48,820 nucleotides of DNA. Origin: Chthonomonadaceae bacterium. GTDB lineage: Bacteria; Armatimonadota; Chthonomonadetes; Chthonomonadales; Chthonomonadaceae. Made by a program: the position numbers and the translations under genes. Below the pieces are notes generated by a model that saw nothing but the letters and a program-made list of their open reading frames with translations, was not told where the DNA came from and searched no databases. Location: assembly GCA_027459665.1 (NCBI GenBank), contig DAIDHN010000029.1, positions 1 through 48,820 on the forward strand, read 5' to 3'. Within the stretch, counting starts at the first letter, position 1. Each line of letters opens with the position of its first letter. Positions 1 to 8,731 of the stretch are shown here, in pieces.

Positions 1-77
1 GGCAACCAGCCATACAACGGCGGCTCCAACAGCGTGATCAACGATGGCACCATCAACTCCAACGGCGGCGGCACCAT
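1..77 (+). repeat. Direct repeat, copy 1
   Basis: The first 77 bases of the window are identical to 562-638. The offset of 561 bp is exactly 187 codons, so the copies are in the same frame of the surface-protein gene. The left boundary of this copy is outside the window. Confidence 0.95.
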
Positions 78-1293
78 TTTGCTGCAGCATGCGGCGTTTA
101 CCAACAACAACCTGATAGAAGCAAACGGAGCCAGTTCTGTTCTCAACATTCAGGGTGTTGCTTTGGGGCAGGGTGCGAATGGCGTGTTGAATGCCGGCGC
201 CGGTTCTGTGATCGTACTGACAGGTGGCGGCAGCATCACTGGCGGTGTAGAGCAGGGTGCAGGTGCACTGCAGTTCGACAACAACGGCAACAACACTGTG
301 ACCAACTTCACCATCAACGGCACTGCAAACCTGGCAACCGGTACCCAGACCCGGGTCAATTCGAACGGCGGTCTTACTGTGAACGGTGTGGTAAACATTG
401 GCAACAACAGCCTCATCGATGTAAACGCCAGTGAGACCATTGGCGGCAGCGGCAGCATCAACTTTACCGACACCAACGGAGGCAACTCGCTTGGCGTAAA
501 CGGCACCAGTGCCCTCACCATAGGGAGCGGGTTTACCGTGCAGGGCAACACCGGGATCATAGGCAACCAGCCATACAACGGCGGCTCCAACAGCGTGATC
601 AACGATGGCACCATCAACTCCAACGGCGGCGGCACCATCACTGTAGATGCAGTCACAGTAACCAATGGCGGCACCTTTCAGGCGGCTTCGGGCAGCACTC
701 TCACCGTTAACAACGGGTATACCCAGAGCGGCAGCGGCAGCAAAACCATTGCCGACGGCACCATCAATGTGGGCAGCGGACTTACCATGAACGACGGACT
801 GCTCACCGGCAAGGGAACAGTGAAGGGCAGCGTTATACAGAATGGCGGCACATTCAACCCTGGCGAAGACCCGGCCAACATGAACATCACAGGCAGCTAC
901 ACCATGAACAGCGGCGTGCTGCAATTGGATGTTGCCAGCCTGAGCAGCTTCGATACCCTCACCATCAGTGGTTCGGCAGCACTCAACGGCGGCAAACTCT
1001 CGCTCGACTTTCTCAACGGATTTGCCCCAACAGTAGGTCAGAGCTACGAGTTTCTCACTGCCAATTCCGGCATTACCGGCGGCTTCAGCAGCAGCAACAT
1101 TCTCTCTAACCTCAATGGGTACACCTTCGGGTTCCAGACACTCAACGGTGGCAAGAACGGCGAGTTCACAGTGAACAGCTTCACGCCTCCTCCGCCTCCC
1201 ACCCCCGAAGCATCCAGCATGCTTTCGCTGCTTGGGCTGATGGGGATGGCTGGAGCAGGGTTTCTCAAAAGGAAGAACCAGCGCAGCAAGTAA
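1..1293 (+). CDS. Repeat-rich surface protein with PEP-CTERM-like anchor (5' truncated)
   Basis: The reading frame is open from the first base, so the true start lies outside the window. The visible 430 residues are a low-complexity Gly/Asn/Thr/Ser-rich beta-strand repeat protein of the kind seen in autotransporter-associated or filamentous adhesin passengers, with many NGG, INSNGGG and GSGS turns. A block beginning GNQPYNGGSNSV occurs twice, 187 residues apart. The C-terminus is a Pro-rich linker (PPPPPTPEASS), a hydrophobic helix (LSLLGLMGMAGAGFL) and a basic tail (KRKNQRSK), which is the tripartite layout of PEP-CTERM sorting signals. The protein is therefore probably exported and processed at the outer surface. 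No catalytic motif was seen. Function as an adhesin or matrix protein is inference. Confidence 0.75.
   Translation, partial: GNQPYNGGSNSVINDGTINSNGGGTILLQHAAFTNNNLIEANGASSVLNIQGVALGQGANGVLNAGAGSVIVLTGGGSITGGVEQGAGALQFDNNGNNTVTNFTINGTANLATGTQTRVNSNGGLTVNGVVNIGNNSLIDVNASETIGGSGSINFTDTNGGNSLGVNGTSALTIGSGFTVQGNTGIIGNQPYNGGSNSVINDGTINSNGGGTITVDAVTVTNGGTFQAASGSTLTVNNGYTQSGSGSKTIADGTINVGSGLTMNDGLLTGKGTVKGSVIQNGGTFNPGEDPANMNITGSYTMNSGVLQLDVASLSSFDTLTISGSAALNGGKLSLDFLNGFAPTVGQSYEFLTANSGITGGFSSSNILSNLNGYTFGFQTLNGGKNGEFTVNSFTPPPPPTPEASSMLSLLGLMGMAGAGFLKRKNQRSK
562..638 (+). repeat. Direct repeat, copy 2
   Basis: This is the second identical 77-bp copy of 1-77, encoding a GNQPYNGG...NSNGGGTI block. Perfect nucleotide identity, including synonymous positions, suggests a recent duplication or gene conversion within the gene. 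Confidence 0.95.
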
Positions 1294-1336
1294 TAAGTAA
1301 CCAGATGCGTTTGCGATACAACCTATCTTTTCGCTT

Positions 1337-1374
1337 GCCCCTTTTCTGCCTGGAACAGAAAGGGGGCTTTTTTT
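1337..1374 (+). terminator. Rho-independent terminator of the surface-protein gene
   Basis: The arms GCCCCTTTTCTG (1337-1348) and CAGAAAGGGGGC (1356-1367) form a 12-bp stem with one G-T pair and a 7-base loop. Seven Ts follow. It lies 43 bp after the stop codon. Confidence 0.9.
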
Positions 1375-1441
1375 ACCGATTTGCCTGTGTCGCCAAAGGG
1401 AAACGGGCAGGCGGGGAGTGCCTGCACCAGAGCGAAGCAGT

Positions 1442-4400
1442 TTATTCTACTAGACCAGGCAGGGATTCAACAGAGTGGAAGTAGTATTGCAGGAGATGCT
1501 CAGCTTCAGAAATTTTTCCGATTTCCATTTCTTCCTGCAGAGCCTGCTCACCCATGCCTGAGGCAAGCGACTGATACGCCTCATGCATAATGTAACCGGT
1601 GTGGCTGCTTATTTTGCCCAGCAGCCTTGCGCCGACAGTGTACAGACCAAACTCCACTGAACGCAATGTCATCTCTTCGAACAGAATTGTCAGATTATCT
1701 GTTCGGTCGGTACGTACAATGTCTGCATAAAGGCGCTGCAAAATCTGCTGTGCCTCAGCGCTGCGGTTGTGAGTGACCATGTAGGCAATGCAGCCAAGCG
1801 ATGAGTTTATGTAGCCGAGCAGATGCCCCGACTGGCGAAACATTTCTGTTCCGCGCAGCATCCACAACATTTTTTCCTGCTGCCTGCCAGACAGATTGTA
1901 CAAGTTGGCAAATGCCTGGCATAGGCTGGCCTGTGCGCGAATATCTTCCAGTTGTACTGCCAGCATATGGGCCTGCTGCAGTATGTGTTCGGCAAGAGGA
2001 AATTGTTCTTGATGCATGCACAAATTGGCAAGGCCGAATCTCGACCAGACTACCCGTTCCTGGTCTCCTGCCGATTCTGCGATCTGAATAGACTCAACCA
2101 GATATTCCCGCTGTTTTTGCGGGTCATTGCTCAGGCTGCCCAGGCCAAACAGCGCCCTGGCAATATCCTGCTGATATCCGGCCGCCCTTGCAAGCAGAAG
2201 CGCTTCCTGCAGTTCGGCAGTGATTATGGTATGCTGGCTGGCATTGCTTTGCATCATTACCAGAGCATGTATAAAAAGCGCTTCTGCCAGCACAAGGCCG
2301 TTTTCCTTTTCTCGAAGAAGCGGTATGATGGCTTCCAGATATTTCAATGCCTCCTGGTGTTTGCCGCGGTCCCAGCAAAGTATAGCGGTGTGTGCCATAA
2401 GCCGAGCGCGCAGGCAGGTTTGCTCTTCTTCAAAAGGAATGCGGTTGAGTACATGCTGCATGAGATGCAAACCATCTTGTGCCATGCCTCTCACCCAGAA
2501 ATATCTACACAGTGAGTATCCCAGACGGAGTTCCTCTTCCCGCAGATGCTGCGTATCTGCGATTTCCATGCAGCGAAACAGGTTGCTTTGCTCTCTTCTA
2601 AACCAGCGCAGCGCTTTGCTGCGCTCCAGGGTGCGCAGCTTCAGGTTTTGTTTCTCCGCCTGTTCCCTGTACCACTGCAAAATGCCAATTTCCAGAGCGC
2701 GGCGTTCCTGGCTGCTCAGTTTTTCCCTTCCAAACTCTTTCATGCTGTCGGGCATATGGTAAAACATGTCGCCGCTGCTTTCCTGCACTGTTATCAGAGA
2801 AGAGTTGCGAAGCGCATCTACGCAATTCAGACCGGTGAGCAGGGAATCGGGCATAACATTTTGCTCTGGAATGCACAGCGCTCCCGAAGGGCAGCCGCCT
2901 GAGAAAAGGGAAAGAAAACAGAACAGCTTTTTTTGCGGTGTGGTAAGCAGATGGTAGCTCCACTCAATGGCAGCAGTGAGCGATCTGTGCCGCTCCTCTT
3001 TTGATTCGCGTGCTTCAGTGAGAATATGGTAGCTTTTCTCCAGCAGGCTGCGTATCTGCCCCAGGGTAAGCACCCCTGTTTTTGCAGCGGCCAGCTCAAT
3101 TGCCAGCGGAATGCCTTCCAGCCTTCTGCAAAGCCAGAGAAAGTCCTCCTGCTCTTCTATTGCTACCTGAAAACCGGTACGCACTGCCTTCGCGCGATGT
3201 GTAAACATCTGCGCGGCAGGTGTGGTGATAAACTGTTCAAACCTCTCTGCAAGTTCTGCTGTTTCACCGCAAAAATCAGGCAGAACCAGCGGACCAATGG
3301 GCAGCACTGCCTCGCCGGGAAGGTGCAGCGACCTGCGGGAGGTTACCAGTATTCTGAGAGCAGGGGCCATCTCCATTAATGCGCCTGTCAGAAGTCTGCC
3401 ATCTTCCAGCAAATGTTCAAAAGTATCCAGCACCAGCAGGGCAGGTTCATCCGCCAAATACTCTACAATCTGATTCAGCGGATGCAGGCCCGGAACCTGG
3501 GAAATATGCATGGCGCGCAGTATGGCGCCTTCTATTTGAGAAGCAGCAATAAGGTCGGCCAGCCTGACAAACCAGACTCGCTGCCGATAGAGCGGCGCGA
3601 GGCTCTGCAGCGCTTCCCGGGCAATGCTGGTTTTGCCAATGCCCCCTGGACCTGTGAGGGTGAGCAGCTGCCCTGCCTGCGCCTCAGGCTTGAGCTGCTC
3701 AACTATAGCCTGCAGCTCAGCTTCTCTTCCAAAAATCAGATTCTGACGGTTATGCGGTGATGCTGCAAGCGAGATGCCTTCCTGCTGTCCGCCATGCTGC
3801 TGCCTGCTGTCTCCGCTTATGATGGCAAGCGTTTCTGGCGACGGAGAGATGCCAAGCGTTTTCAGCATTCTTTTTTCAAGCAGCATGTACTGCTGTCTGG
3901 CTGCAGCATGGTCGCCTGCCGCCATTTGTATACGCATAAGGTGCGCCTGCGCCTCTTCCTGCAGAGGGTCTGTTTCCACTGCCTTCAGCGCATAGATGAA
4001 AGCGCGCTCATGGTTTTGCAGCCGCAGAAATAGAAGCGATGCCTGCAGCAGGGTTTTCTGGTAGAGGCTGGCCAGGTAGCTGCGTTCGGTCTCGATCCAC
4101 TCTTCCTGAATTTCCGGTGCGAGCAGACCCTGGTAAGTTTGTGCTGCCTGCTGCAGCCAGTGAAGGCGCGTTTCATGGTCTGTTGCCTTGTCTGCCTGTG
4201 CAAATGCCTGCAGAAACTGCGCTCTGTCTGTAATTACCTGATTATGCAGCAGAGAAACCGTGCTTCGGTCGGCAGCCAGCGCTTCATGAGCATCTCCCAG
4301 CATTTTGCGAATCAGGCTGAGGGTAGTGCGCAGGCGTCCCTGCTGCAAAGCCTGGTCTTCCTCCGGCCAGAGCATTTCCATCAGATATTCACGCCGCACA

Positions 4401-4531
4401 ACCTCGCCAGGTGAAATAGCAAGCCGTACAAGTACAGAGAGCACCTTCCGGTTGGGAAGCAGCTCTAGTTCTGTATCTCCACTGGAAACCTTGACAGTTC
4501 CCAGCATTGCTATGTGTAGTAACGGGCACAT
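1442..4531 (-). CDS. Large BTAD-domain transcriptional regulator with NTPase and TPR domains (SARP/AfsR-like)
   Basis: A 1029-residue predicted cytoplasmic regulator. The first ~95 residues look like an OmpR/SARP-type winged helix (MLGTVKVSS... NRKVLSVLVRLAISPGE). Residues ~100-245 match the bacterial transcriptional activator (BTAD) domain. A P-loop NTPase follows with Walker A GPGGIGKT near residue 297 and a Walker B-like ALLVLDTFEHLL near 370. The rest, ~600 onward, is helical and TPR-like. Such proteins are signal-transducing activators whose ATPase switch gates DNA binding; the target here is unknown. The gene is convergent with the surface-protein gene and stands alone. The start is uncertain, because the nearest AAGGAG is about 17 bases upstream of the ATG at 4531; an in-frame ATG at 4507 is an alternative. 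Confidence 0.85.
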   Translation of the reverse strand: MCPLLHIAMLGTVKVSSGDTELELLPNRKVLSVLVRLAISPGEVVRREYLMEMLWPEEDQALQQGRLRTTLSLIRKMLGDAHEALAADRSTVSLLHNQVITDRAQFLQAFAQADKATDHETRLHWLQQAAQTYQGLLAPEIQEEWIETERSYLASLYQKTLLQASLLFLRLQNHERAFIYALKAVETDPLQEEAQAHLMRIQMAAGDHAAARQQYMLLEKRMLKTLGISPSPETLAIISGDSRQQHGGQQEGISLAASPHNRQNLIFGREAELQAIVEQLKPEAQAGQLLTLTGPGGIGKTSIAREALQSLAPLYRQRVWFVRLADLIAASQIEGAILRAMHISQVPGLHPLNQIVEYLADEPALLVLDTFEHLLEDGRLLTGALMEMAPALRILVTSRRSLHLPGEAVLPIGPLVLPDFCGETAELAERFEQFITTPAAQMFTHRAKAVRTGFQVAIEEQEDFLWLCRRLEGIPLAIELAAAKTGVLTLGQIRSLLEKSYHILTEARESKEERHRSLTAAIEWSYHLLTTPQKKLFCFLSLFSGGCPSGALCIPEQNVMPDSLLTGLNCVDALRNSSLITVQESSGDMFYHMPDSMKEFGREKLSSQERRALEIGILQWYREQAEKQNLKLRTLERSKALRWFRREQSNLFRCMEIADTQHLREEELRLGYSLCRYFWVRGMAQDGLHLMQHVLNRIPFEEEQTCLRARLMAHTAILCWDRGKHQEALKYLEAIIPLLREKENGLVLAEALFIHALVMMQSNASQHTIITAELQEALLLARAAGYQQDIARALFGLGSLSNDPQKQREYLVESIQIAESAGDQERVVWSRFGLANLCMHQEQFPLAEHILQQAHMLAVQLEDIRAQASLCQAFANLYNLSGRQQEKMLWMLRGTEMFRQSGHLLGYINSSLGCIAYMVTHNRSAEAQQILQRLYADIVRTDRTDNLTILFEEMTLRSVEFGLYTVGARLLGKISSHTGYIMHEAYQSLASGMGEQALQEEMEIGKISEAEHLLQYYFHSVESLPGLVE

Positions 4532-4633
4532 ATGCAGCGGTGTAACGGCTCCTTGACCGACAAACTGCTTTTGTAAACAACAGAACAGTGAAAATAAAAC
4601 ACATCCTTGCCAACTACAATTGTTTTATACCAC

Positions 4634-4650
4634 AATTATGTTATATAATT
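4634..4650. promoter_or_regulatory. AT-rich inverted repeat upstream of the BTAD regulator
   Basis: AATTAT (4634-4639) and ATAATT (4645-4650) form a perfect inverted repeat around GTTAT, inside a markedly AT-rich stretch (about 4590-4660) in otherwise GC-rich DNA. It lies ~105 bp upstream of the regulator start and could be its promoter or operator. No well-spaced -35/-10 pair was assigned. Confidence 0.35.
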
Positions 4651-4765
4651 TTGTAATGCATGGGTAGAGAAGGATTGCGGGGGAAGCAATTTTACTGTGC
4701 TGCAGCAGAGATGACAGCGTTTTCGCCTGTGTACTCTAACAGCGTGCGGTTTGTGCGACAGGCTG

Positions 4766-5227
4766 TTAGAAGAGCTTTTTGCTATCTAGCAGCAGGGTTA
4801 CCGGGCCGTCATTTATCAGGGTAACCTGCATGTCCGCGCCAAAAACCCCTGTCTGCACGGGCACCCCCAGCGCTTTTAGTTCGCCTACAAAGGCTGTGTA
4901 GAGACTTTCTGCCTGCGGGCCTGGTGCGGCATAGCCGAAATCGGGACGGCGGCCTTTGCGGCAGTCGCCATACAGAGTGAAATTGGATACCACCAGGGCG
5001 GAGAACCCGTTGTCTTGCAGCGATCGTCCCAGCTTACCCGCCTCGTCTGGAAAAACCCGCAGTGCTGCAATTTTTTCCGCCAGCAGGCGTGCGTCCTCTG
5101 CATTGTCTTCCCTGCCTACGCCAAGCAGCACCAGAAAGCCTGCCTCAATGGCGCCTGTAATTTGCCTGTCTGCCTCGGCGTTCACCGCAACCTCTGCTCT
5201 GCGTACCCGCTGCACCACTGCCCGCAT
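4766..5227 (-). CDS. dtd: D-aminoacyl-tRNA deacylase
   Basis: A 153-residue protein that hydrolyses D-aminoacyl-tRNAs such as D-Tyr-tRNA, recycling tRNA and keeping D-amino acids out of proteins. It acts in the cytoplasm as a homodimer. It begins [13 protein letters not shown], typical of the family, and has both signature motifs: SNFTLYGD (family SQFTL) and the C-terminal NDGPVT carrying the Gly-cisPro-type element. Full family length, single-gene unit, divergent from the lipoprotein gene at 5477. Confidence 0.96.
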   Translation of the reverse strand: MRAVVQRVRRAEVAVNAEADRQITGAIEAGFLVLLGVGREDNAEDARLLAEKIAALRVFPDEAGKLGRSLQDNGFSALVVSNFTLYGDCRKGRRPDFGYAAPGPQAESLYTAFVGELKALGVPVQTGVFGADMQVTLINDGPVTLLLDSKKLF

Positions 5228-5476
5228 TGCTGTGTCCTTGTTTTCAGTTTTGCCTATTGTACCTGCTGCACCTCAAACAAAAATAGGCCGCTGTCTGTGT
5301 GAGTCTGCAATATTTTTTGCGGCATTCCAACTTTTTTGTTGTGTGCAGCGACATATTAATGCAGGGTGATTTTTTGCCTGCGCCATGAAAAGCCTGATGC
5401 GATAAAGCCCGGGCGCGAGCGCAGCCGCCTGCAAGGTGCGCATATTTTGAGTTATTAGATGAAAGGAGCATTTGCA

Positions 5477-6613
5477 ATGCAGGCAATTCACTTGGCTGTA
5501 GGTAAACGCTTTCTCTGCCTGGCGGCAGGTTCGGTACTGGGATTGGCTCTATCGGGATGCGGGGGCAGCTCTTCCTCACTTTCTACCAGTTCGCAAACCA
5601 TTGGCGGACTGCAGACTATCTCCACACTCTCCAGCACAGTAGACACTGCCAATGGAGACAACAACCCCTACGCACTGGCCATTGCGCCGCCCAAAAGCAC
5701 AGCCTTCCCTGGCGACGGCGTTTCGGGGCATATTCAGCCCGGCGATATTATTGCCGGCAACTTCAGCAGCAGCGCGGGCGTGCAGGGCGGCGGCACCACT
5801 TATGAGGATGTTACCACAGGGAAACCCGTCAACGTGTTTACAGAACCTGCCGGCACTGCCGGCGGGCCAACATTTTTTGCATTCAATACAGCCAATGGCT
5901 TTCTTTGGACTGCCAATGCCGGCCTGCTCACCTCTGCCTCGCCGGGCAATGTGCAAATTGTTTCACCCAGCGGCTCACTGGTCAACACGCTCAACAACTC
6001 TGCAGTGTGGTATGGCTGGGGGCAGGCGTACAACAATGCATTCGGCGGCAAAAACGCTTTTTTCAGCGTAAACCTCTACACGGGTTCCATTGTGCGCATC
6101 AACATTGTCCCCAGCGGCACAGGCGTTTCATTCACCTACGATACCCTGGCATCTGGTCTGCCTGCCACCCTCAGCGGGTTTGGCGGCACAGGGGTTGGGC
6201 CTGCCGGCATGGTAGATACCGCCAGTGATACCCTCTATTTTGTCGACTCAGACAACAACACCATCTATTCCATTGCCAATGCCACATCTGTTGCAGCGGC
6301 CAGCGGAACTGCCAACCTGAAGGTAGTGTACAGCGACCCAAACGGCACGTACCTGAATCAGCCTGTCGGCCTTGCGCTCAACCCGATCAACGGCGACCTG
6401 ATTACCTGCAACCAGAAAAACAACAATCTGGTGGAAATCAACCCTTCTACCGGAAAAATAGTAGCGGTAAAAACCGTGGATTCTACCCCTGTGCAGTCTA
6501 ATGGAGGCGGTTCTGCTCTCTTCGGAGTAGCTGCAACTGTAGATGCCTCCGGCAATCTGAAGGTCTATTTCACCAACGACAACACAAACACGGTGAACGT
6601 GCTTTCCAAGTAG
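5477..6613 (+). CDS. Lipoprotein with NHL/beta-propeller-like repeats
   Basis: The ATG at 5477 was chosen over an in-frame ATG at 5459 because AAAGGAG sits 8 bases before it. The 378-residue product has a type II signal peptide with lipobox LSGC (Cys28) followed by a Gly/Ser-rich linker. The body contains repeated blocks such as GPAGMVDTASDTLYFVDSDN and QPVGLALNPINGDLITCNQK, which resemble the ~40-residue blades of NHL or SMP-30-like propellers. It is probably anchored in the envelope and may bind a ligand or another protein. No catalytic residues can be assigned. Single-gene unit closed by a strong terminator. Confidence 0.75.
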   Translation: MQAIHLAVGKRFLCLAAGSVLGLALSGCGGSSSSLSTSSQTIGGLQTISTLSSTVDTANGDNNPYALAIAPPKSTAFPGDGVSGHIQPGDIIAGNFSSSAGVQGGGTTYEDVTTGKPVNVFTEPAGTAGGPTFFAFNTANGFLWTANAGLLTSASPGNVQIVSPSGSLVNTLNNSAVWYGWGQAYNNAFGGKNAFFSVNLYTGSIVRINIVPSGTGVSFTYDTLASGLPATLSGFGGTGVGPAGMVDTASDTLYFVDSDNNTIYSIANATSVAAASGTANLKVVYSDPNGTYLNQPVGLALNPINGDLITCNQKNNNLVEINPSTGKIVAVKTVDSTPVQSNGGGSALFGVAATVDASGNLKVYFTNDNTNTVNVLSK

Positions 6614-6630
6614 CTGCGCAGCCTGCTGCA

Positions 6631-6668
6631 AACTCCTGCCGTTTACTGAAAGCGGCAGGAGTTTTTGT
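6631..6668 (+). terminator. Rho-independent terminator after the lipoprotein gene
   Basis: AACTCCTGCCG (6631-6641) pairs perfectly with CGGCAGGAGTT (6653-6663), followed by a T-rich run. Confidence 0.92.
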
Positions 6669-6671
6669 TTG

Positions 6672-6940
6672 CCCTGCCAGTACAGGCTGAATGCAGGGGT
6701 GAAAAAATATTTTTTGAAATTTTGCAAACACAGTAGACAAAATTACTCTATTTATGATAGTATAAAAGTGTGGGAGGAATACGCCGAAGGCCACCCGTTT
6801 GCTGCCGGTTCGAGTGTTTGGCAGAGACCGCTGCGCCCTTCGGAAAATGCGCCCGCAGGCGGCTGCTCCCACGGCAGCCCACATACAACGCCTGCCTGGC
6901 GCAGGGGGCAAAAGCCCCTCCAATAGAAAGGAACCTCAAC
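6672..6940 (+). promoter_or_regulatory. recA promoter and long leader region
   Basis: This region separates the upstream terminator from the recA start. A candidate promoter is TAGACA (6734-6739), an 18-bp spacer and TAGTAT (6758-6763) in an AT-rich patch. The leader of more than 160 bases ends in a short hairpin (GGGGGC-AAAA-GCCCC, about 6904-6918) directly before the ribosome-binding site AGAAAGGA (6925-6932). No obvious SOS box (LexA site) was recognised. The recA frame stays open through the leader, but its translation does not resemble RecA. Confidence 0.45.
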
Positions 6941-7993
6941 GTGGCCGCAGAAGAACTGCCGGGCAAACTGGACCCGCGCAAGGCGAAAGCCCTCGAAAAC
7001 ACTCTTGCAGGCATTGAGAAGCAGTTTGGAAAAGGAAGCGTGCTGCGCCTCGGGCAGTCTGCCCGTCTCAATGTAGATGCCGTTTCCACTGGCTCTATTG
7101 CACTGGATATGGCGGTGGGAGTGGGAGGCGTTCCGAGAGGACGCATCACCGAAATCTATGGTACAGAATCCTCTGGAAAAACCACGATTGCTCTTCAATG
7201 CATTGCACAGGCCCAGAAACAGGGCGGCGTATGCGCCTACGTAGATGTAGAACATGCCATCGACCCCGACTATGCCCGCAAATTGGGGGTGGATGTAGAT
7301 AACCTCTACATTTCGCAGCCTGCAACCGGTGAAGAAGCGCTGGATATTATGGATGCGCTCATTCGTTCCAGCGCGATAGATGTGTGCGTGCTCGACTCGG
7401 TAGCCGCTCTGGTGCCCAAAGCCGAACTGGAAGGCGATATGGGCGACTCGCATGTTGGCCTGCATGCCCGCCTGATGTCTCAGGCGCTGCGCAAAGTGGC
7501 GGGAACCATTAACCGCACAAATACCGCCGCCATTTTCATCAACCAGATACGTCAGAAAATCGGCGTAATGTTTGGCAACCCCGAAACCACCTCCGGCGGC
7601 CTTGCACTGAAGTACTACGCTTCGGTTCGCCTGGAAGTGCGCCGCACTGAAACCGTGAAAAGCGGCACAGAAGCTGTGGGAGCGCGTGTGAAGGTGAAGG
7701 TGGTGAAAAACAAGGTTGCTCCCCCCTTTCGCACAGCAGAATTTGACATTCTGTTTGGCAAGGGAATCAGCCGTGCGGGAAGCCTGCTAGACATGGGGGC
7801 TGAACTGGGTATCATTCAGAAAAGCGGCTCATACTTCTCGTTTGGAGATATTCGCCTCGGACAGGGGCGCGAGAATGCACGCACCTTTCTGGAAGAGAAT
7901 GAAGCGCTGATGGAGGAAGTGGAAGAGCGCATTCGCAAGCATGGAGCGCCGGTTGTAGTAGAGATGGCAGACACCGCGGAAGAGGAGGGATAG
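6941..7993 (+). CDS. recA: Recombinase RecA
   Basis: A 350-residue ATP-dependent strand-exchange protein for homologous recombination and SOS induction. The start is the GTG at 6941, preceded by AAAGGA with 8-base spacing; the upstream open frame is unlike RecA. Walker A is GTESSGKT at residues 74-81, where most RecA proteins have GPESSGKT. Also visible are [37 protein letters not shown] (conserved core and loop 1) and [33 protein letters not shown] (loop 2 region). The C-terminus is acidic (TAEEEG). recX starts 4 bases after the stop, a common recA-recX operon. Confidence 0.98.
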   Translation: MAAEELPGKLDPRKAKALENTLAGIEKQFGKGSVLRLGQSARLNVDAVSTGSIALDMAVGVGGVPRGRITEIYGTESSGKTTIALQCIAQAQKQGGVCAYVDVEHAIDPDYARKLGVDVDNLYISQPATGEEALDIMDALIRSSAIDVCVLDSVAALVPKAELEGDMGDSHVGLHARLMSQALRKVAGTINRTNTAAIFINQIRQKIGVMFGNPETTSGGLALKYYASVRLEVRRTETVKSGTEAVGARVKVKVVKNKVAPPFRTAEFDILFGKGISRAGSLLDMGAELGIIQKSGSYFSFGDIRLGQGRENARTFLEENEALMEEVEERIRKHGAPVVVEMADTAEEEG

Positions 7994-7997
7994 GCAG

Positions 7998-8480
7998 ATG
8001 CCTTCCGATGCGTTTCAGCAGGCACGCAGTGCAGCAGTGCGGTACCTTAGCCTGGCTGCAAGAAGCGAGGCCGGTTTGCGTGCCCGCCTGGAGCGCGCCG
8101 AATACCCTTCGGAGATAGTAGAGGCGGTGGTGGAAGAGTGCAGGCAGCGCGGCTGGATTGATGATGAGGCCATGGCCGGCCAGTGGGTGGCAGACCGCGC
8201 TGCCAGAAAAAACTACGGAGGCAGACGCCTGGCTGAAGAAATGCGGCGCCAGGGGCTGCCGCGGCAGGTTGTGGAGGAGGCGCTGCAGCGCCTTTCTCCC
8301 GAAGAAGAGCTGGAACATGCCCGTGCCGCGCTGCTCAAGCGCCTTTCGCCCGAACAGGCGGCAGGGCTTGGCCCACAGGAGAAACAGGCCGAACTGCGCC
8401 GGCATTCACAATTTTTGATGCGCAGAGGGTTTGATGTTTGCACCATAGAGCAGGTAATGCGTGAATGGTTGTTGAAATAG
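7998..8480 (+). CDS. recX: Regulatory protein RecX
   Basis: A 160-residue helical protein matching RecX, which caps or destabilises RecA filaments. Visible features are the three-helix repeat pattern (YLSLAARSEAGLRARLERAEYP, ECRQRGWIDDEAMAGQWVADRA, GGRRLAEEMRRQGLPRQVVEEAL) and a C-terminal third repeat (RRHSQFLMRRGFDVCTIEQVM). It is translated four bases after recA, so stoichiometry is probably set by coupling. No anomalies. Confidence 0.92.
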   Translation: MPSDAFQQARSAAVRYLSLAARSEAGLRARLERAEYPSEIVEAVVEECRQRGWIDDEAMAGQWVADRAARKNYGGRRLAEEMRRQGLPRQVVEEALQRLSPEEELEHARAALLKRLSPEQAAGLGPQEKQAELRRHSQFLMRRGFDVCTIEQVMREWLLK

Positions 8481-8731
8481 TATAATACTTCTTTGTATCT
8501 AAAAGAAAACAGAATGCTCCGCATACTCAGGCGCATCTGATGAACTTGCCGGTTTCAGGCGTCACACGCAGCGTTTTTTGCTTTTGGCGACCCTCTACAA
8601 CCCTTTGTCTTCGCATTGCGGAGAACGGGTGCGGTCACAAAAATCGCATTGCGCACACGTCTGTCTGGAGTTGCTCCACCTCAAGACGGAGGCGGATTCT
8701 CCCCGTGCCCCGTTCTGGAGGGAAAAATAAC
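8481..8731 (+). promoter_or_regulatory. recX-rny intergenic region with a -10-like element
   Basis: Contains TATAATACT with TATAAT at 8481-8486, immediately after the recX stop. No good -35 is visible at 16-18 bp. If used, it would give rny a leader of about 240 bases. The frame upstream of the rny ATG is open from 8540 but its translation does not look like protein. Confidence 0.35.

Noticed and set aside
6770-6940. N-terminal extension of RecA
   Set aside because: The frame is open, but the residues do not resemble RecA and a good ribosome-binding site precedes the GTG at 6941.
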